Source: Aquatica leii (lineage: Eukaryota; Arthropoda; Insecta; Coleoptera; Lampyridae). Taken from it: a stretch of 64,000 nucleotides of DNA. Position numbers and translations under genes: made by a program. How positions within the stretch are numbered: the first letter of the stretch is position 1; every line of letters starts with the position of its first letter. The notes under the pieces were generated by a model that had not been told where the DNA came from, did not search any database, and saw only the letters and a list, made by a program, of their open reading frames with translations. The stretch covers positions 49,162,837-49,226,836 of the forward strand of contig CM069438.1 of NCBI GenBank assembly GCA_035610365.1, read 5' to 3'. Below are positions 1 to 11,381 of this stretch, piece by piece.

Positions 1-2560
1 TCTTACTAAAAGAATCGTATTGAAGCAACATGGCTAACCCCATCTTAAATTACCTGCAACCGTTGATTTAATTTACTAAATCCTTTAATCCTAACAGAAT
101 ACTGTACAATTCTTCTACGGCATAATTACAAAAAGCGTAAAGGTAATAACCACTAATGTAAATTAAATATAAAGAAGAATTACTTACCATTTAGCGGATA
201 GCGTTTTGTTAAAATCGAACGATCACAACGAAATCAAAGATGCAAATGAATGAGATAAAAAATTATATTTTGTTTGCGCTCTTTCCCCGTAGATGTTGAA
301 ACGATACGTATTTACAAACAGTGGAGGCGACATACCAGTGATGGCGTAAATTTTACATGGATTTATTGTTTATAACAAATACATAAATAATGACATGTAA
401 GAATTCTTCAAGCTGGTGTACTGATTAACCAAACATTGCGATTTAGAAAACCAAGTACAAAAATGTTATTTAAAAATTGTTAATCCTCTACATTGCAAAA
501 TGGTAACTTCAAAAATTAAATTTCTTAAAGTAAGATAGATTACACAAAAATAGAATTTTATATTGTAGTTATATTGATCCAATATAACTGTCTAATATTG
601 CATCTACATAATTGTAACATAAAAATTTGTTTGTACTAACATCTGAAATTTGTGTGTACTATACGTGCAAATAGCACAAAAATTCTGTTCAAACAATCAA
701 TATCATTAATAACAGACATAATACAGATAGTGACATTATTATAGTTAAATTTGTTTAAAAATACCAATAAATATTGAAAATCAGATAAAACTGACGTAAC
801 GCAATAAATCTAGAAGTGAGTTTCGCGTGCAAAACAAATTTTATTGTCCATCATAAAATTGCTTTACATAACTGCACTATTTGTTTGCGATGAATGACAT
901 GTGCAATTGTAAATTTATGACAAATGTTTTTGGTTTTGAATGTTATTAATATTTTTTTTAGCAGTGGTGGTGTATATTTAGAATTGGTTCACTGCCGTAT
1001 TCGCCGTTCCTTTCTGTTTATCTACTGTTGCGAGGTAACGTTGCAGTTTTAATTTTGCTAATAGTCAGCGCGGAACAAAGGAACATCGTCCATGCGTTTT
1101 TCACTTGTTTGTAATTGCAGCGTCTACTATATTTAACGACTTAATTTATCGGTGTGCTTGGTTTGACTTAGTCCTATTTTAACTCATTTTTAAAGCAATA
1201 TTTCTTGTTTCCTGGAATTTCTACGTGTCCTAAATTGCAAACTAGCGGACGAGGTTAAGAGAATCCATCACGGTGACGTATGTTATACCTGCGTTCTAAC
1301 ACTATCTTTGTCTCGGTTAAAGGTAATGAATCATTGTGTCTTTTTTTCTTCGAGAACATTTGTCTTACTACTGACTGACACTGTACAGTCGTTTTAGAAA
1401 GGATTTCTTTGTTGCTTGTCTTATAATGCTGAGTTGCTGGTGGTAATTTCCGAGATTGTAGCTTTTCTTTTGTTAAGGTTACCGTTTATAATTGAGTGCA
1501 TTTTTGAGAGTATACGAGAGATAAAAATAATTGCTTTTCAACTCTTAACTGAGTCGTATTGTATCCGTTTTTTCATAATTATCGAGTCGCGTTTATATAA
1601 TGATTGTTGTCATTTTAACGAATGTAAATTCCGCTCACTTACAACCGTCCGACAATTCAGTTTAATTCTACCTCGCTGTACACATTTTTTCCTTTCTTAC
1701 AACAGATTTAACCGCTTTGTTGCGATTTGATAAGAAATTCCTCAAAGACCGAATTTGATCTAGTAAAACCGAACGTGAGTTGTGTTGCGAAAACTAAACT
1801 GGTTTTGGTAAATTAACCACCTTCAACCCCGTAGTGGCCGAATTTCGATTTGTAATTTATTAACATGTCAAACGTTTCAGTCATTAATAATGTTACGAAA
1901 GTTGTACGAAGTTAAGGGAGAGTTGAATAATTGTAGATGCTTAAACGCACTGTTTAAATGTGTTAGATACATGTCCTATTTAAACACAACTGTGAGTAAT
2001 GCTACAAAACCTGGAATTAAAAGCGTTTATTAATTAATTAAAATTAAAATAAGGTTTATCATGGACCAACGATATAATTGTAGAGGCGTTTCATTATGTC
2101 GTGAACGGTGACCTTGAGTTGAAAATAAAAACTAATAAACTAAAAATTGAAAATTTGACAAGTCTAAGTGAATCTCAAAAACGTCAGTCCATTCAAAAAA
2201 TTTAATAATCATAAATAATTAGATATCGATAAATTAAATAAAAATTAGTAGTAATGAAGGCTTGTTAATTACAAAAGCAATGATAGATTAGGAAAAATGT
2301 ACCGCCGAATGTTTGTAAGACGGATGATAGCAACATTTTGACATGAACCGATTACAGCGCCACAGTTCACGAGATCCTGAAACACTTCTAATAGATATAT
2401 ATATATATATATAACCAATTCGAAACCACACAATCTCAATAATCTCACAGAGTACTAAGAATAAACAGCAGTTTTAATAAAATGAGAAGAGGTCAAAGAC
2501 TAAGCAGCTGTGTACACTTAGGATTTAATTTAATATTGTCACGATTTCAGAAACTTATTA
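1..2560. other. AT-rich stretch with no recognised gene
   Basis: I see no protein family, RNA gene or mobile-element end here. One open frame at 1416-1730 (+, 104 codons) has a hydrophobic start and no family motif, and in DNA this AT-rich it may be chance. A pure TA microsatellite lies at 2395-2413. A small upstream exon or regulatory sequence of an unseen gene cannot be excluded from sequence alone. Confidence 0.5.
2395..2413. repeat. (TA)n microsatellite
   Basis: Uninterrupted alternation of A and T for 19 bases. It is a simple repeat and no function is inferred. Confidence 0.9.
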
Positions 2561-2589
2561 CTTAAACGCCGGCACGTTCTTCTTTACAC

Positions 2590-2700
2590 TGACTATGCAC
2601 TTATTTATTATTTTTATATTTTTGCTTTATCTTAGACTAGAATATTCTTCTTGTTTTGCAAATCGCCTAGAATATTCTTGAAGTTTTGGTATTGTTTCAA
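2590..2700 (+). repeat. Dispersed repeat fragment with GAATATTC modules (copy A)
   Basis: Two TAGAATATTCTT blocks (about 2637-2649 and 2668-2680) sit about 30 bp apart. The second forms three alternating pentamers, GAA-TA-TTC-TT-GAA (2670-2682), the layout of a heat-shock element. Related paired blocks occur at 20945-21000 (same strand) and 31393-31440 (opposite strand), each preceded or followed by a similar TTATCTTNGACTAG stretch. That recurrence marks a dispersed repeat, not a unique site. Whether any heat-shock factor binds is unknown. Confidence 0.5.
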
Positions 2701-3700
2701 TAAATAACTACAAGTTTTGGTTGACAACGTTTAGTAAAGTACAATCCAAAAGATAAAGAGCGTCAGGGCAGTAAGAAAATCATAAGTTATATGTCAGAAA
2801 GAGTTCATACCAAACATAAATTGCACCCTATACTGGGCAACACGTCTTACAGCAAAATGACACGGTCGGTCTAAACTTTTACATACGAATAAGGAATGAC
2901 TTTATATTCGCAAATTTAAAATCGCAAAAATATATAACAAAAACCATTTAAGCCTTAGACTCAACGCGCACTGCATACGACTTTGTGAAGCACAAAATGA
3001 TCTTATTATTAATAGTGTTAACCTAACATGCACGTACGGTCGACAAGATCACCGAAATACAAATCGTAATGTTTGAAATTTTAATACTCACAGTTAGGTT
3101 TTATCTAGTAGAGGATTAGCTAATTCGGTACTTGTGTTACCTAAAACGTAATATTAAATCTAACACAAAACGGACATACAGCGTTAACACAAATAAATTT
3201 TTTTTTCAAAGAATCCAATCATTTGAGATAGCAAATGCGCAATTTTTTGTTAGCAGCTCCTCTCAAAATAAATCGTAATTTTGAAGGTTTCCAACTCCTT
3301 GACGGTGTAAATAGTAACGTTTTAGTAACGTGACGTCATGAAAAATTTTTCCCAAATATACCACCTGTTCGTTATCTTCACCAAAAACGGAGACGTGTGG
3401 TCGGTATGGAAATCCGCTATAGACGATTAGGAAAGAAATCAAATTAAACCCTCAATACAGAATATCTAACAACTTACCCTGACTAAGCTTCCACTAAGGA
3501 GCTACAAAATCAATTCGCATATTTACGTGAAGTAACCTAATGGTGAAAGCCTTGTTGGGCGTAAAGATACCGCTAAGAACGGTCCGTATTATACCAAACG
3601 TAAACAAGAAATAAATTCGTTTCACAGCCGTCTACGCAAGTAGGCGTGTCGAGGGACAAATTTTATACTCAAAAAAATTTTTATACTCGAAAAATTTTAA
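2700..3700. other. Stretch without a recognised gene
   Basis: AT-rich DNA with no long open frame and no repeat boundary I can define. The duplicated TTTTATACTC words near 3660-3690, just before the hAT fragment, are the only local repeat noticed. Confidence 0.4.
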
Positions 3701-3701
3701 C

Positions 3702-3989
3702 TTACCAACTTTTTAACATAACAAGGTTTTTCATAAACTTTTTCCCTGTGACTGTTGTTTCCAACGGTAAACAAAATTGAAACTTTACAACAAAATTATC
3801 TGTTCTTTTGTATCGTACAAAAACCATAAGTTGAGTGTCACTCGCAATGTCTGTAGTTTCGTCAATTTTGAAACAAAGTTTTTGGCAACTTTGATTTCCA
3901 AAGCTAAAATTTGATATCAGGTCGATTTGCCGTTTTGTTAGGAAGTGGAGTTTTTTAGCTATTGCGTTCCCACACATTGTTTTTACCAT
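3702..3989 (-). pseudogene. hAT-type transposase fragment (ZBED/Charlie-like)
   Basis: The 95-residue frame carries a signature of hAT transposases close to the ZBED/FAM200 group: an IDETTDI block (residues about 43-49, around the first catalytic acidic residue) followed by QLMVFVRY and CLPLETTVTGK. In the family these lie in the RNase H-like core. A full protein has about 600 residues, so only a central slice remains, without the BED zinc finger, the insertion domain or the dimerisation domain. No terminal inverted repeats are visible around it. It is a dead remnant. A hAT MITE at 34181-34337 shows that hAT activity occurred elsewhere in this window. Confidence 0.75.
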
Positions 3990-4378
3990 GAAATATTTGC
4001 TAATTTATATCTTTGCCGATCGTATGGGGTGGCGTTTGGTTGAGCAGTAGGGTAGTTGTGGGAACTCAAACGTGTACGTGTCCGGGAAGGTTGATTATCT
4101 TTGACTCGGTACCTTCAAGCTTTGAACCAGGCATAATACTTTTTTATTTGAATAAATTGTTAGGAACAATTATCTTTATAAGAAACTGCAAAACTAATTC
4201 GAATAATGTACATACGTACAAAATTATATAAGAAAAACGGCTAAAAGATACACTTTCTTCCGGTTTTTTTTATTAGACCTATCTTTTGATAGATATGAGA
4301 GACTATGAAAAGCCAGCACTATACCAAATATTAAATTACTAGGACTTTTGGTTAGAGAGTTATCGTGGGTACGACGTT

Positions 4379-4395
4379 ACACACACACACACACA
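4379..4395. repeat. (AC)n microsatellite
   Basis: Perfect AC dinucleotide run of 17 bases directly upstream of the truncated LINE. It may mark the 5' truncation junction of that element. Confidence 0.85.
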
Positions 4396-6041
4396 GAAAT
4401 AAAATTTTTTATTTTGACAAAAAGCAGTTTTCTGATTCAGAAGAAATAAAAGCAATAAAAAATAATCAGCAGGAATTCAAAATGGAAATAATAAAAATAT
4501 TGGAAGTCTGGAAAGAGTTCTACTCTGAGAAATTTAGAGGAGAATTAAATGTAGAAAATTAAGTTAAAGAAGACGCAGTAGAAGTACCAGAGATAACAAG
4601 AGAAGAAGTAAAGGAAGCTATAAAACGAATTAAAATAGTCAAAGCGAGCGGAGAAGACGAAATAGCACCAAAAATGCATAAACATCTAGGGGAAGATGGA
4701 ACAGAATGGCTGCAAATATTATAAGAGGCGTGTAAATCGAAGAAGATCCCCAAAGGCGAAAATAAATCTAATAATTCCTATATATAAAAAAGACGAGACA
4801 ACAAACTGTGAAAATTACAGAGATATGCCTATCTCAAATCACACTAAAACTATATACGAGAATACTGGAAAAAAGACTGAGAAAATACGTATATCACAAA
4901 CTTGAAGAAAAACAAACGGGATTCAAAACAGGAAAACAGACAAGTGTCAACATTTATATACTAAAAACGTTACTAGAAAGAGCAATAGAAGAGAATAAAG
5001 AACTATACCTGATATTCATTGATTTGAAAGCAGCGTTTGACAGTGTACACAGACAAACAATATGGAATAGCCTGGAAAAACTAGAAGTGTCGATACAACT
5101 TACCCAAATAATTAAAAACACGTTCAAAACAGTAAGGGGGAAAGTACAAATCGCAGGACACCGATCAGAAGAATTTGAGATGATAAACGGAATAAAGCAA
5201 AGGGACAGCCTAAGCCTACTTTTATTCTTGATAATATTGGACAGAATAGTAAAACAAAGCAAGAGGTAAGAATAGTTAAAAACGACAGTAGGATACAACA
5301 AGCTAGAACGTATATCAATAAATAGTCTATTACATGCGGATGATGCAGTTCTAATAGCGGACTCATATAAGAAAATACAGGAATTATTGAATATATGGGT
5401 AAAAGAAATAGAAGAAATGAAAATGGAAGTAAACAACAACAAAACAAAATTGCTGATAATAAATAAAAATCAGACAGAGAATATACACAAAAAAATAAAT
5501 GCAAGAACACATTTTTAGAAAAAATAACAACTTTCAACTATCTAGGCACAATACTAACAAATGAAGGAAAAATAGACGCAGAAATAACAAATCGATCTAA
5601 TAAATTAACAAAACTATATCACGCACTAAACCATATACTAGGACATAAAGAAATAGATAAAGAAACGAAAAAGAAAATACACAATACAATAATAATTCCA
5701 ACAATATATAGCAGAGAAGACGAAACGGGAACACGATAGAAATGAAGCCATAAGGAAAAAAAAAAAACAAAAACCAATATTAGAAAGAATTAAAAAAAAC
5801 CTACTATGGTACGGACATATTATGAGAATGAATAACGATCGGATGACGAGAAGAATAATGAAAGGAGGGAAACCAAGAAACAAAAACAGAGGAAGACCAA
5901 GAAGAAAATGGCTAGACCAGATAGAAGAACATGGAAGAAAAAAAGGGAAAACAAAGGAAGAGATGGAAACTTTAGCAATAGATAGAAAAGCATGGAAGAA
6001 ATGGGTTAAAGGGGAACGTGACTCACAATCCGACGCCTGAA
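4396..6041 (+). pseudogene. 5'-truncated non-LTR (LINE) reverse transcriptase
   Basis: A decayed LINE polymerase spread over several frames. In order: an N-terminal RT segment with a WKEFYSEKF-like motif (about 4505-4540); an acidic linker ending near the KASGEDEI block (4640-4665); the RT palm with the FIDLKAAFDSVH motif A (about 5015-5052); a GIKQRDSLS block (normally GxxQGDxxSP); the catalytic HADD version of the usual YADD box (about 5333-5350); and a C-terminal tail with YGHIMRM and GRPRRKW motifs (5810-5910) like that of many insect LINEs. Stop codons (first at 4560) and frameshifts make it inactive. The apurinic endonuclease domain is missing, the usual result of 5' truncation during target-primed reverse transcription. 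Clade is uncertain (RTE/CR1-like by general look). The 3' end is near 6060. Confidence 0.85.
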
Positions 6042-6059
6042 AAGGCAAAAGGAAATGAG

Positions 6060-7255
6060 AAGAAGACCTTGAAACGTAATATTCTGCAAAAAGTTAAGTA
6101 CTTTTCTTATAGGAAAGGAATAGTTCTAGTCGCTCAGTGGGCACGGTATATAATTTAGGAATAATTGGACACTGAAGTTTGATGAAAGTAATTATTTGTG
6201 ACAATCGTGTAGCACCACGAATCACAAAAAGGTTTTTTTAATATAAAAAAAACACTATAACAATACGTTCTTTCTGTATGCGATTTTATCCATATGTTGA
6301 TTTTGAGAGGTTTTTGGTTCACGTTACTTTATTAAAAGTAGCTTTAAAAAAAATCATAGTGACCTATGGTGATGTATTTAATCCGTACATATTTGATAAT
6401 ACTAATTTAAAACTGCACATCATTTTGTATTATTGCGATAAAGAGTTTTATGTTAAAAACATTTTGGTATAGTTTTCGTGCTGTATGAATTTTGTCCTGG
6501 TCTTAAATATCATTGCACAGGTAGAAAATTACTGATTTTTACTTTTGTTTCTAACGTTAAGGAAAACAACACGTTAACTAACGCTATGCTCAGTGAGATT
6601 TACATTTTACATTTCGTTGTTAATGAGTAAATCAACTTAGATTTTTATGTGAGGAGCATGCATGCAAAACTGAACATGTCAAAAAACAAAAATTTTCAGG
6701 AAGCGAAATTTAAATATTTTTATAATAAGAATACGAAATTAAAAATTTTTTTTGTCAATTGATGTATAGACGAAATTGTTAAGGGCGTCAAAAAAGATGT
6801 AAAAACCATTGATTGTTTAGAAAATATTTTGGAAAAACCTTTGGATTTGTTTAGTTTTGACTGGAATGGTTAGACATGTTCAACTTTGCTTGGAAGAAAG
6901 GTGGACAAGTTAAGATATGCACAACACAACCTAATGATTACAGTAAAATTAAATATGTATTACAATCTCATGTTCCAAACAATTGCATTCCTCTTCTTCA
7001 TATTCTTGATCTTGGCTATTTTCGTTTTCTTTGTCTTTTAACCCCTTTAAGATGTTTTTGTACCATTCCAAGTTATCATCTTGAATCTACTCTTTGCCCA
7101 AATGTGTCTCAAGGTTTGCACATTTTGCAGCTTAGCAGCCTTAATGTTATTTACCAATGGTAATTCATGAAGCTCATAACCAGTCACACTTTTTCCTCGT
7201 TTTAGCAAGTTCACAGCTGGTAGCTTGGAATCAAATTTTCATAGCTTGAGACTTC
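6060..7255. other. Stretch without a recognised gene
   Basis: Several short frames (such as 6278-6472 and 6876-7163, +) show no family motif. The second overlaps the approach to the decayed minus-strand gene at 7.3-8.3 kb and could be noise opposite its tail. Confidence 0.4.
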
Positions 7256-7265
7256 AGTAATAATC

Positions 7266-8333
7266 TTACCAGACTTTGTCCTTTTTTGTAAAATAATCCG
7301 TTTCATTTCGCTTATTCTTGGAATAGTATAACTTCCAATCATTCCCTATTATTTTCACCTTTTCAATTTTACTGTATAATTTGTGATAATCTTCTTTGTT
7401 TGTTAGAACTACGCGCTTCCTAATTTTCGTTTCCACCATATCGAAAACTCTTTCAGCTGGCAAAAAACGAACTGGAAATAACAATACTACGGTATTGATC
7501 TGAGTCGTACAATTTTGCAGCCAATGGAGTAACGTATGTACGATATATCAATTTTTGTTTTGACCTCCGCAACCATCACAGAACGAACGAAGAGTATGTA
7601 CTTCTTAATTTAGTTCCAAATTTGTTATGTAATTAAAAAGGGCTGATCCCACTTCGACAGATCCCCTTCCTGCTTGATCTTCGGTCCAGCTTTAAAAGGT
7701 AGGATTCTTGGCATTCATGCCTACATAACATAAAGAGTAGTAAGAAATTTGTCTGAGATAGTATGCTTCCCCAATTGGAGTTTTTGGCAGTGGTTGAACC
7801 TGCTTCATGTCAAAACAGAAAGTGAAGGATTCGGGAGAGTGTTGCTTCACCAAATCATAAAATGCATTACCTCGAAGCTTATGTACTCGCTTTTCAGTTA
7901 ATAATTGTTTTCTTTTACCCTCATCTTTTGTATTTTTCAAGAATTCAGACAATCGAGTGCAGTAACTGTAGACATCGGATGCCGGTGATCGGAAGCCAAT
8001 ATTAAAATTGTTCCCAAAAACCCTTTAGAACATTGCTTAATTTACTTTTTCATTAATATCGCACTGATCATTGTAAATTTTATGAAACTTTTTTATAGAC
8101 AGCTCGCAGCTCAAGTAGACCCTTCTGGACTTTGATCTACCGTAATGACTCTCTGTACCGCGCAAAGACTTTATAAAACATTTGACACTTTCTTTTTTGC
8201 TTTGAAACTTTTGTGACAGTCTGTCACAGCATCTGCATTCTTTAGGGATGTCACCATTACAAATAATTTTTGAAATTCGTATAACACGTGCTTTTGACAG
8301 ACCAAAAGCTTTCAGGAAAAAATTTTGGCACAC
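7266..8333 (-). pseudogene. Broken gene of a repetitive insect family with a GGQNKN motif (DUF7869-like)
   Basis: Three collinear minus-strand pieces make up one decayed protein. Piece 1 (8333-8037) has a basic segment with CRCCDRLSQKF and a TESHYGRSKSRR motif. Piece 2 (7952-7692) has KRVHKLRGNAFYDLVKQ, a FDMKQVQPLPKT motif and YYLRQISYY. Between pieces, at 7577-7551, a reading in another frame gives DGCGGQNKN. Piece 3 (7484-7266) has FPVRFLPAERVFDMVE followed by a charged tail. As I recall them, insect genomes hold many such uncharacterised proteins, often in high copy, and the Asp plus GGQNKN block suggests an RNase H-like transposase-type core. That functional reading is inference. Frameshifts and stops separate the pieces, so it is not functional. 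I see no terminal repeats. Confidence 0.6.
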
Positions 8334-8339
8334 GTTATA

Positions 8340-8865
8340 ATAATAATAAAAAAATTTGAGAACTACTAATACTATTAATACGAAAACCTCATACCTGATA
8401 GGTAATAACTACCGCGTGAGGTTTCCTTTGCCTAACACGTTCCCTCGGTCTTTTGCTTTGTGGTTTACTTACGCCTAAATACAGACATAAGCGTTGTTCT
8501 TGTAAAATTTTATTGGGCAAGCAAAAAACTTTACTTCTGCAAACATGGATGCTATCTATAGACACCTCGGCACATTAGTTGTTTGTTTCCAAGTTGCGAA
8601 AAAACTCGAAAGTTCGGGTTCTTAAAATAGCATCTTAAGATAAAACCGCTTTAACAATTTTTTCACTAACCTCCGTATTTTAGCCTCTTCTCGTTTCGTT
8701 TTTACAATTTTTCTTTTGCGTGAACCTATGTCATCCACTTCCTTTATACTTATACTTTTTTCTTCTTTCACATCTATCGTAAATACACAATATTAAAAAT
8801 ATAACAACGTTAACGTTTGAACGTGCAAATTCTTACTACGACCGTTATTTTAAATACTTGCATAA
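8340..8865. other. Stretch without a recognised gene
   Basis: No coding or repeat signal that I can name. It ends at the ATAT target duplication of the solo LTR. Confidence 0.4.
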
Positions 8866-8869
8866 ATAT

Positions 8870-10294
8870 TGTTACAAGCTTTAGGTCTTACGAACCTTGC
8901 ACGGCCAACTCACACAGTCGGAGATAGGGGAGGTTCAAGAAAATTATACTTAAGGGCGCCAAATCAATCCTAATTAACACTTCTGCCTCGATCACGACAG
9001 ACGGTCCAAACTTGTAACTAATTTTTAGGTTCGTAATCCTTGTTACTCTGGTGTTCGGGTAGCCACAATTTGTTAACGGGTAACGACAATTAAAAGAGAA
9101 AGGTATGTTACCATAAAAGAAAGATTAACAAGTATAACAACTTTAATGTATTAACGTAGATGATTAACAGGAATATACGTAATTTCTCAATTCATAAATG
9201 CTCGAAATATTCACAAGTATAATTAACAGGTATAAAAACTTTAATTTAGCAACGTAGCAAATTAACAGAAGTATGTTGAATTTCTCAATTCATAAACATT
9301 AGACAAACTAAAAAATATGATTAATAGGTGTAGAAACCTTGAATTAACAACGTAAAAGAATAACCGGATTATTGTTTAATTTCTCGATTCATAAATGCCA
9401 GACATATCGGCAACACACAAACCATATAGTTAAATTACATAGAGATAGCGAAGTAAATTTCGTTATAAATATTATCTACTCCCAGCATGCGATACACTCT
9501 AAATGATACTTGAAATTAACTTATTGGTATGTAAACAACAAACGTAATTACAGACACCGACAGTAATCAAAGTTCCGTGAGTGACTTTTATGACAGCGAA
9601 AAAAATATAATTAAACTGACTTACCCAATCTAATGCTTGCTTGCGTGAAGCAAACGTTTTCCCACCGGCAGCAACCTAGAATAATTATTGAATAGCAATT
9701 CGTGTCACACAATAACTCACGAAACAGGAAACTACAAAATCAGTAATAATAATGCATTAAGAGCGATATAAGAACCCGTTGTATCGAATGCTGTTGGTTG
9801 TAATTACGAACAGGTGGTTGGTAACGCAATCGACTGGTGTACAGGAACGCTTTGCTCGTCGAGACCTCGTTTTCGTATAGGTAGTATGCCCTCTCAAAAG
9901 CTTATACGTTCGGTAGCGGTATTTATCAATCGTACTTATACATCATTGTTCTTTGTTGAAGCAAACAGGTGATTGAAACGTGGCGAAACCGGCTATCAAA
10001 TTAATACAGAAATTACGAAGGAATCTTAATAAACTGGAGACAAAATATCTTACCCTGTGCCGAACAAATTGTAATAAATTCGTAATTGACTTATAAATTT
10101 GTATTCATCACAAGGGATGTCCTTAAAAGCTTAGGAATCAGTTCAAGATTTTTCGACACCGACCGGCTCACGTAGTTGACAGCTTCAAAATGGCCTCTCA
10201 GTAACCAACAAGGTCGGCAGAGGGCGTCAAAACCAGAAACTAATTTTTAAGTCGACATACAGGGTACTCCGTTGTGAAAATTTCGCACGTAACA
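8870..10294 (+). mobile_element. Solo LTR, family 1 (copy 1, 1425 bp)
   Basis: The unit begins TGTTACAAGC and ends GCACGTAACA, so it has the TG...CA ends of an LTR with a short terminal inversion (TGTTAC/GTAACA). It is flanked by a perfect 4-bp duplication, ATAT (8866-8869 and 10295-10298). No gag, pol or second LTR lies beside it, so this is a solo LTR left by recombination between two LTRs. Two further copies occur at 14604 and 40172. Conserved islands include the start (TTAGGTCTTACGAACCTTGC), a GGCGCCA near 8960, a run of similar TTAACAGG-type words about 75 bp apart (about 9125-9370), and AGAGGGCGTCAAAACC near the end. The parent is probably a gypsy-type element, but no internal region is available to prove it. 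Orientation is arbitrary, set by the TGTTACAAGC end. Confidence 0.8.
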
Positions 10295-10299
10295 ATATG

Positions 10300-11380
10300 A
10301 CAGTTATCAAAAATAGTTTTTGTACTTCTATTGAAACGATATTATTATTTATAGTAATTTCCACTTGATCTAAATGTCTCCATTTGTCTTAATTAATTTT
10401 TAATGGCAACGACAAAATTCCAAATCGACTTGCTAAGTTCTGCATACTTTAATGGAGAATGTGCATTAAACATATATTGACTTGTTATCTTTTGAATGGA
10501 ATATTTCGAAATCTTATAATACTGAGACTTGTTTAGTTTTGCCCAATTCATACATTTTTATTGCATATTTTCAAGCAGATTTGTTGAATTTTGCTCTAAA
10601 CATAGCTAAAAATCGTGAGTAATTCAGAATTTTCAGTATGAATAGTTGCCTAACTCATTTTCACTTAATATTGACTTGTTCACTTTTGCGTGAATGCTCC
10701 TCATGTGTTAGCGGTGAAAATTTTGCTGGAGTAAGAATACAGTTCTATTTTACGACGCGATTTAATTTTTTTGTATTATTGCATCAAGTTGGGTAACCTC
10801 CACGTGTCTGCTCCTTCGGGGTTTTTTAAATATTTCCCAAATATTTATTTTTTTGAATTGATAAATTAGAAGCATCAAACACAGCAGAAGTTTTAATAAA
10901 GTCAAATTTGTGGGATATTTGTGAGATGGATACGTAATACACTTACTAATTTTAGGGGATTGTTGTGGATATGCCATTAGCTAATTGCATGTTAGGAAAC
11001 CGTGAGTAACCTTTCTTTATTATTTATTAACTTTGATTGGTGTCGAACGCAAATAGGAACGAAGTAGATATATATGCTGTTACGATTAATTTATGCAGAT
11101 TTGTTTGTGTACCTATTAAAATTATCACCGGTGCGCTTGGTATCTGATTGAGTAATCACTAGATTTGCATTGATTCAATTCTTATTTTTCGTTGTATTAT
11201 TAAATGATATTCTCATACTTTAATACTATTAACTAAGGTATTTACTGTACTCGGTGCTTTCTAGTTTATGGATTTGCTAATACTAGCATTATTTGTCTTT
11301 TCTTACAAACGATTAGATATTCTATACTTCGTAACACTGATTGTTATTTTTATTTTTTTCATGTTGTTATTGTAATAAGT
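10300..11380. other. Stretch without a recognised gene
   Basis: AT-rich with only chance-length frames (10762-10977, -). It ends at the TA target of the Tc1-like element. Confidence 0.4.
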
Positions 11381-11381
11381 A

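Noticed and set aside
1416-1730. 104-codon plus-strand frame as a host gene
   Set aside because: No recognisable domain, no signal beyond hydrophobic residues, and no similar neighbour. It cannot be supported as a gene.
4559-5537. Minus-strand frames of up to 162 codons
   Set aside because: They are antisense shadows of the plus-strand LINE, whose A-rich coding strand yields long S-, F- and L-rich antisense frames.
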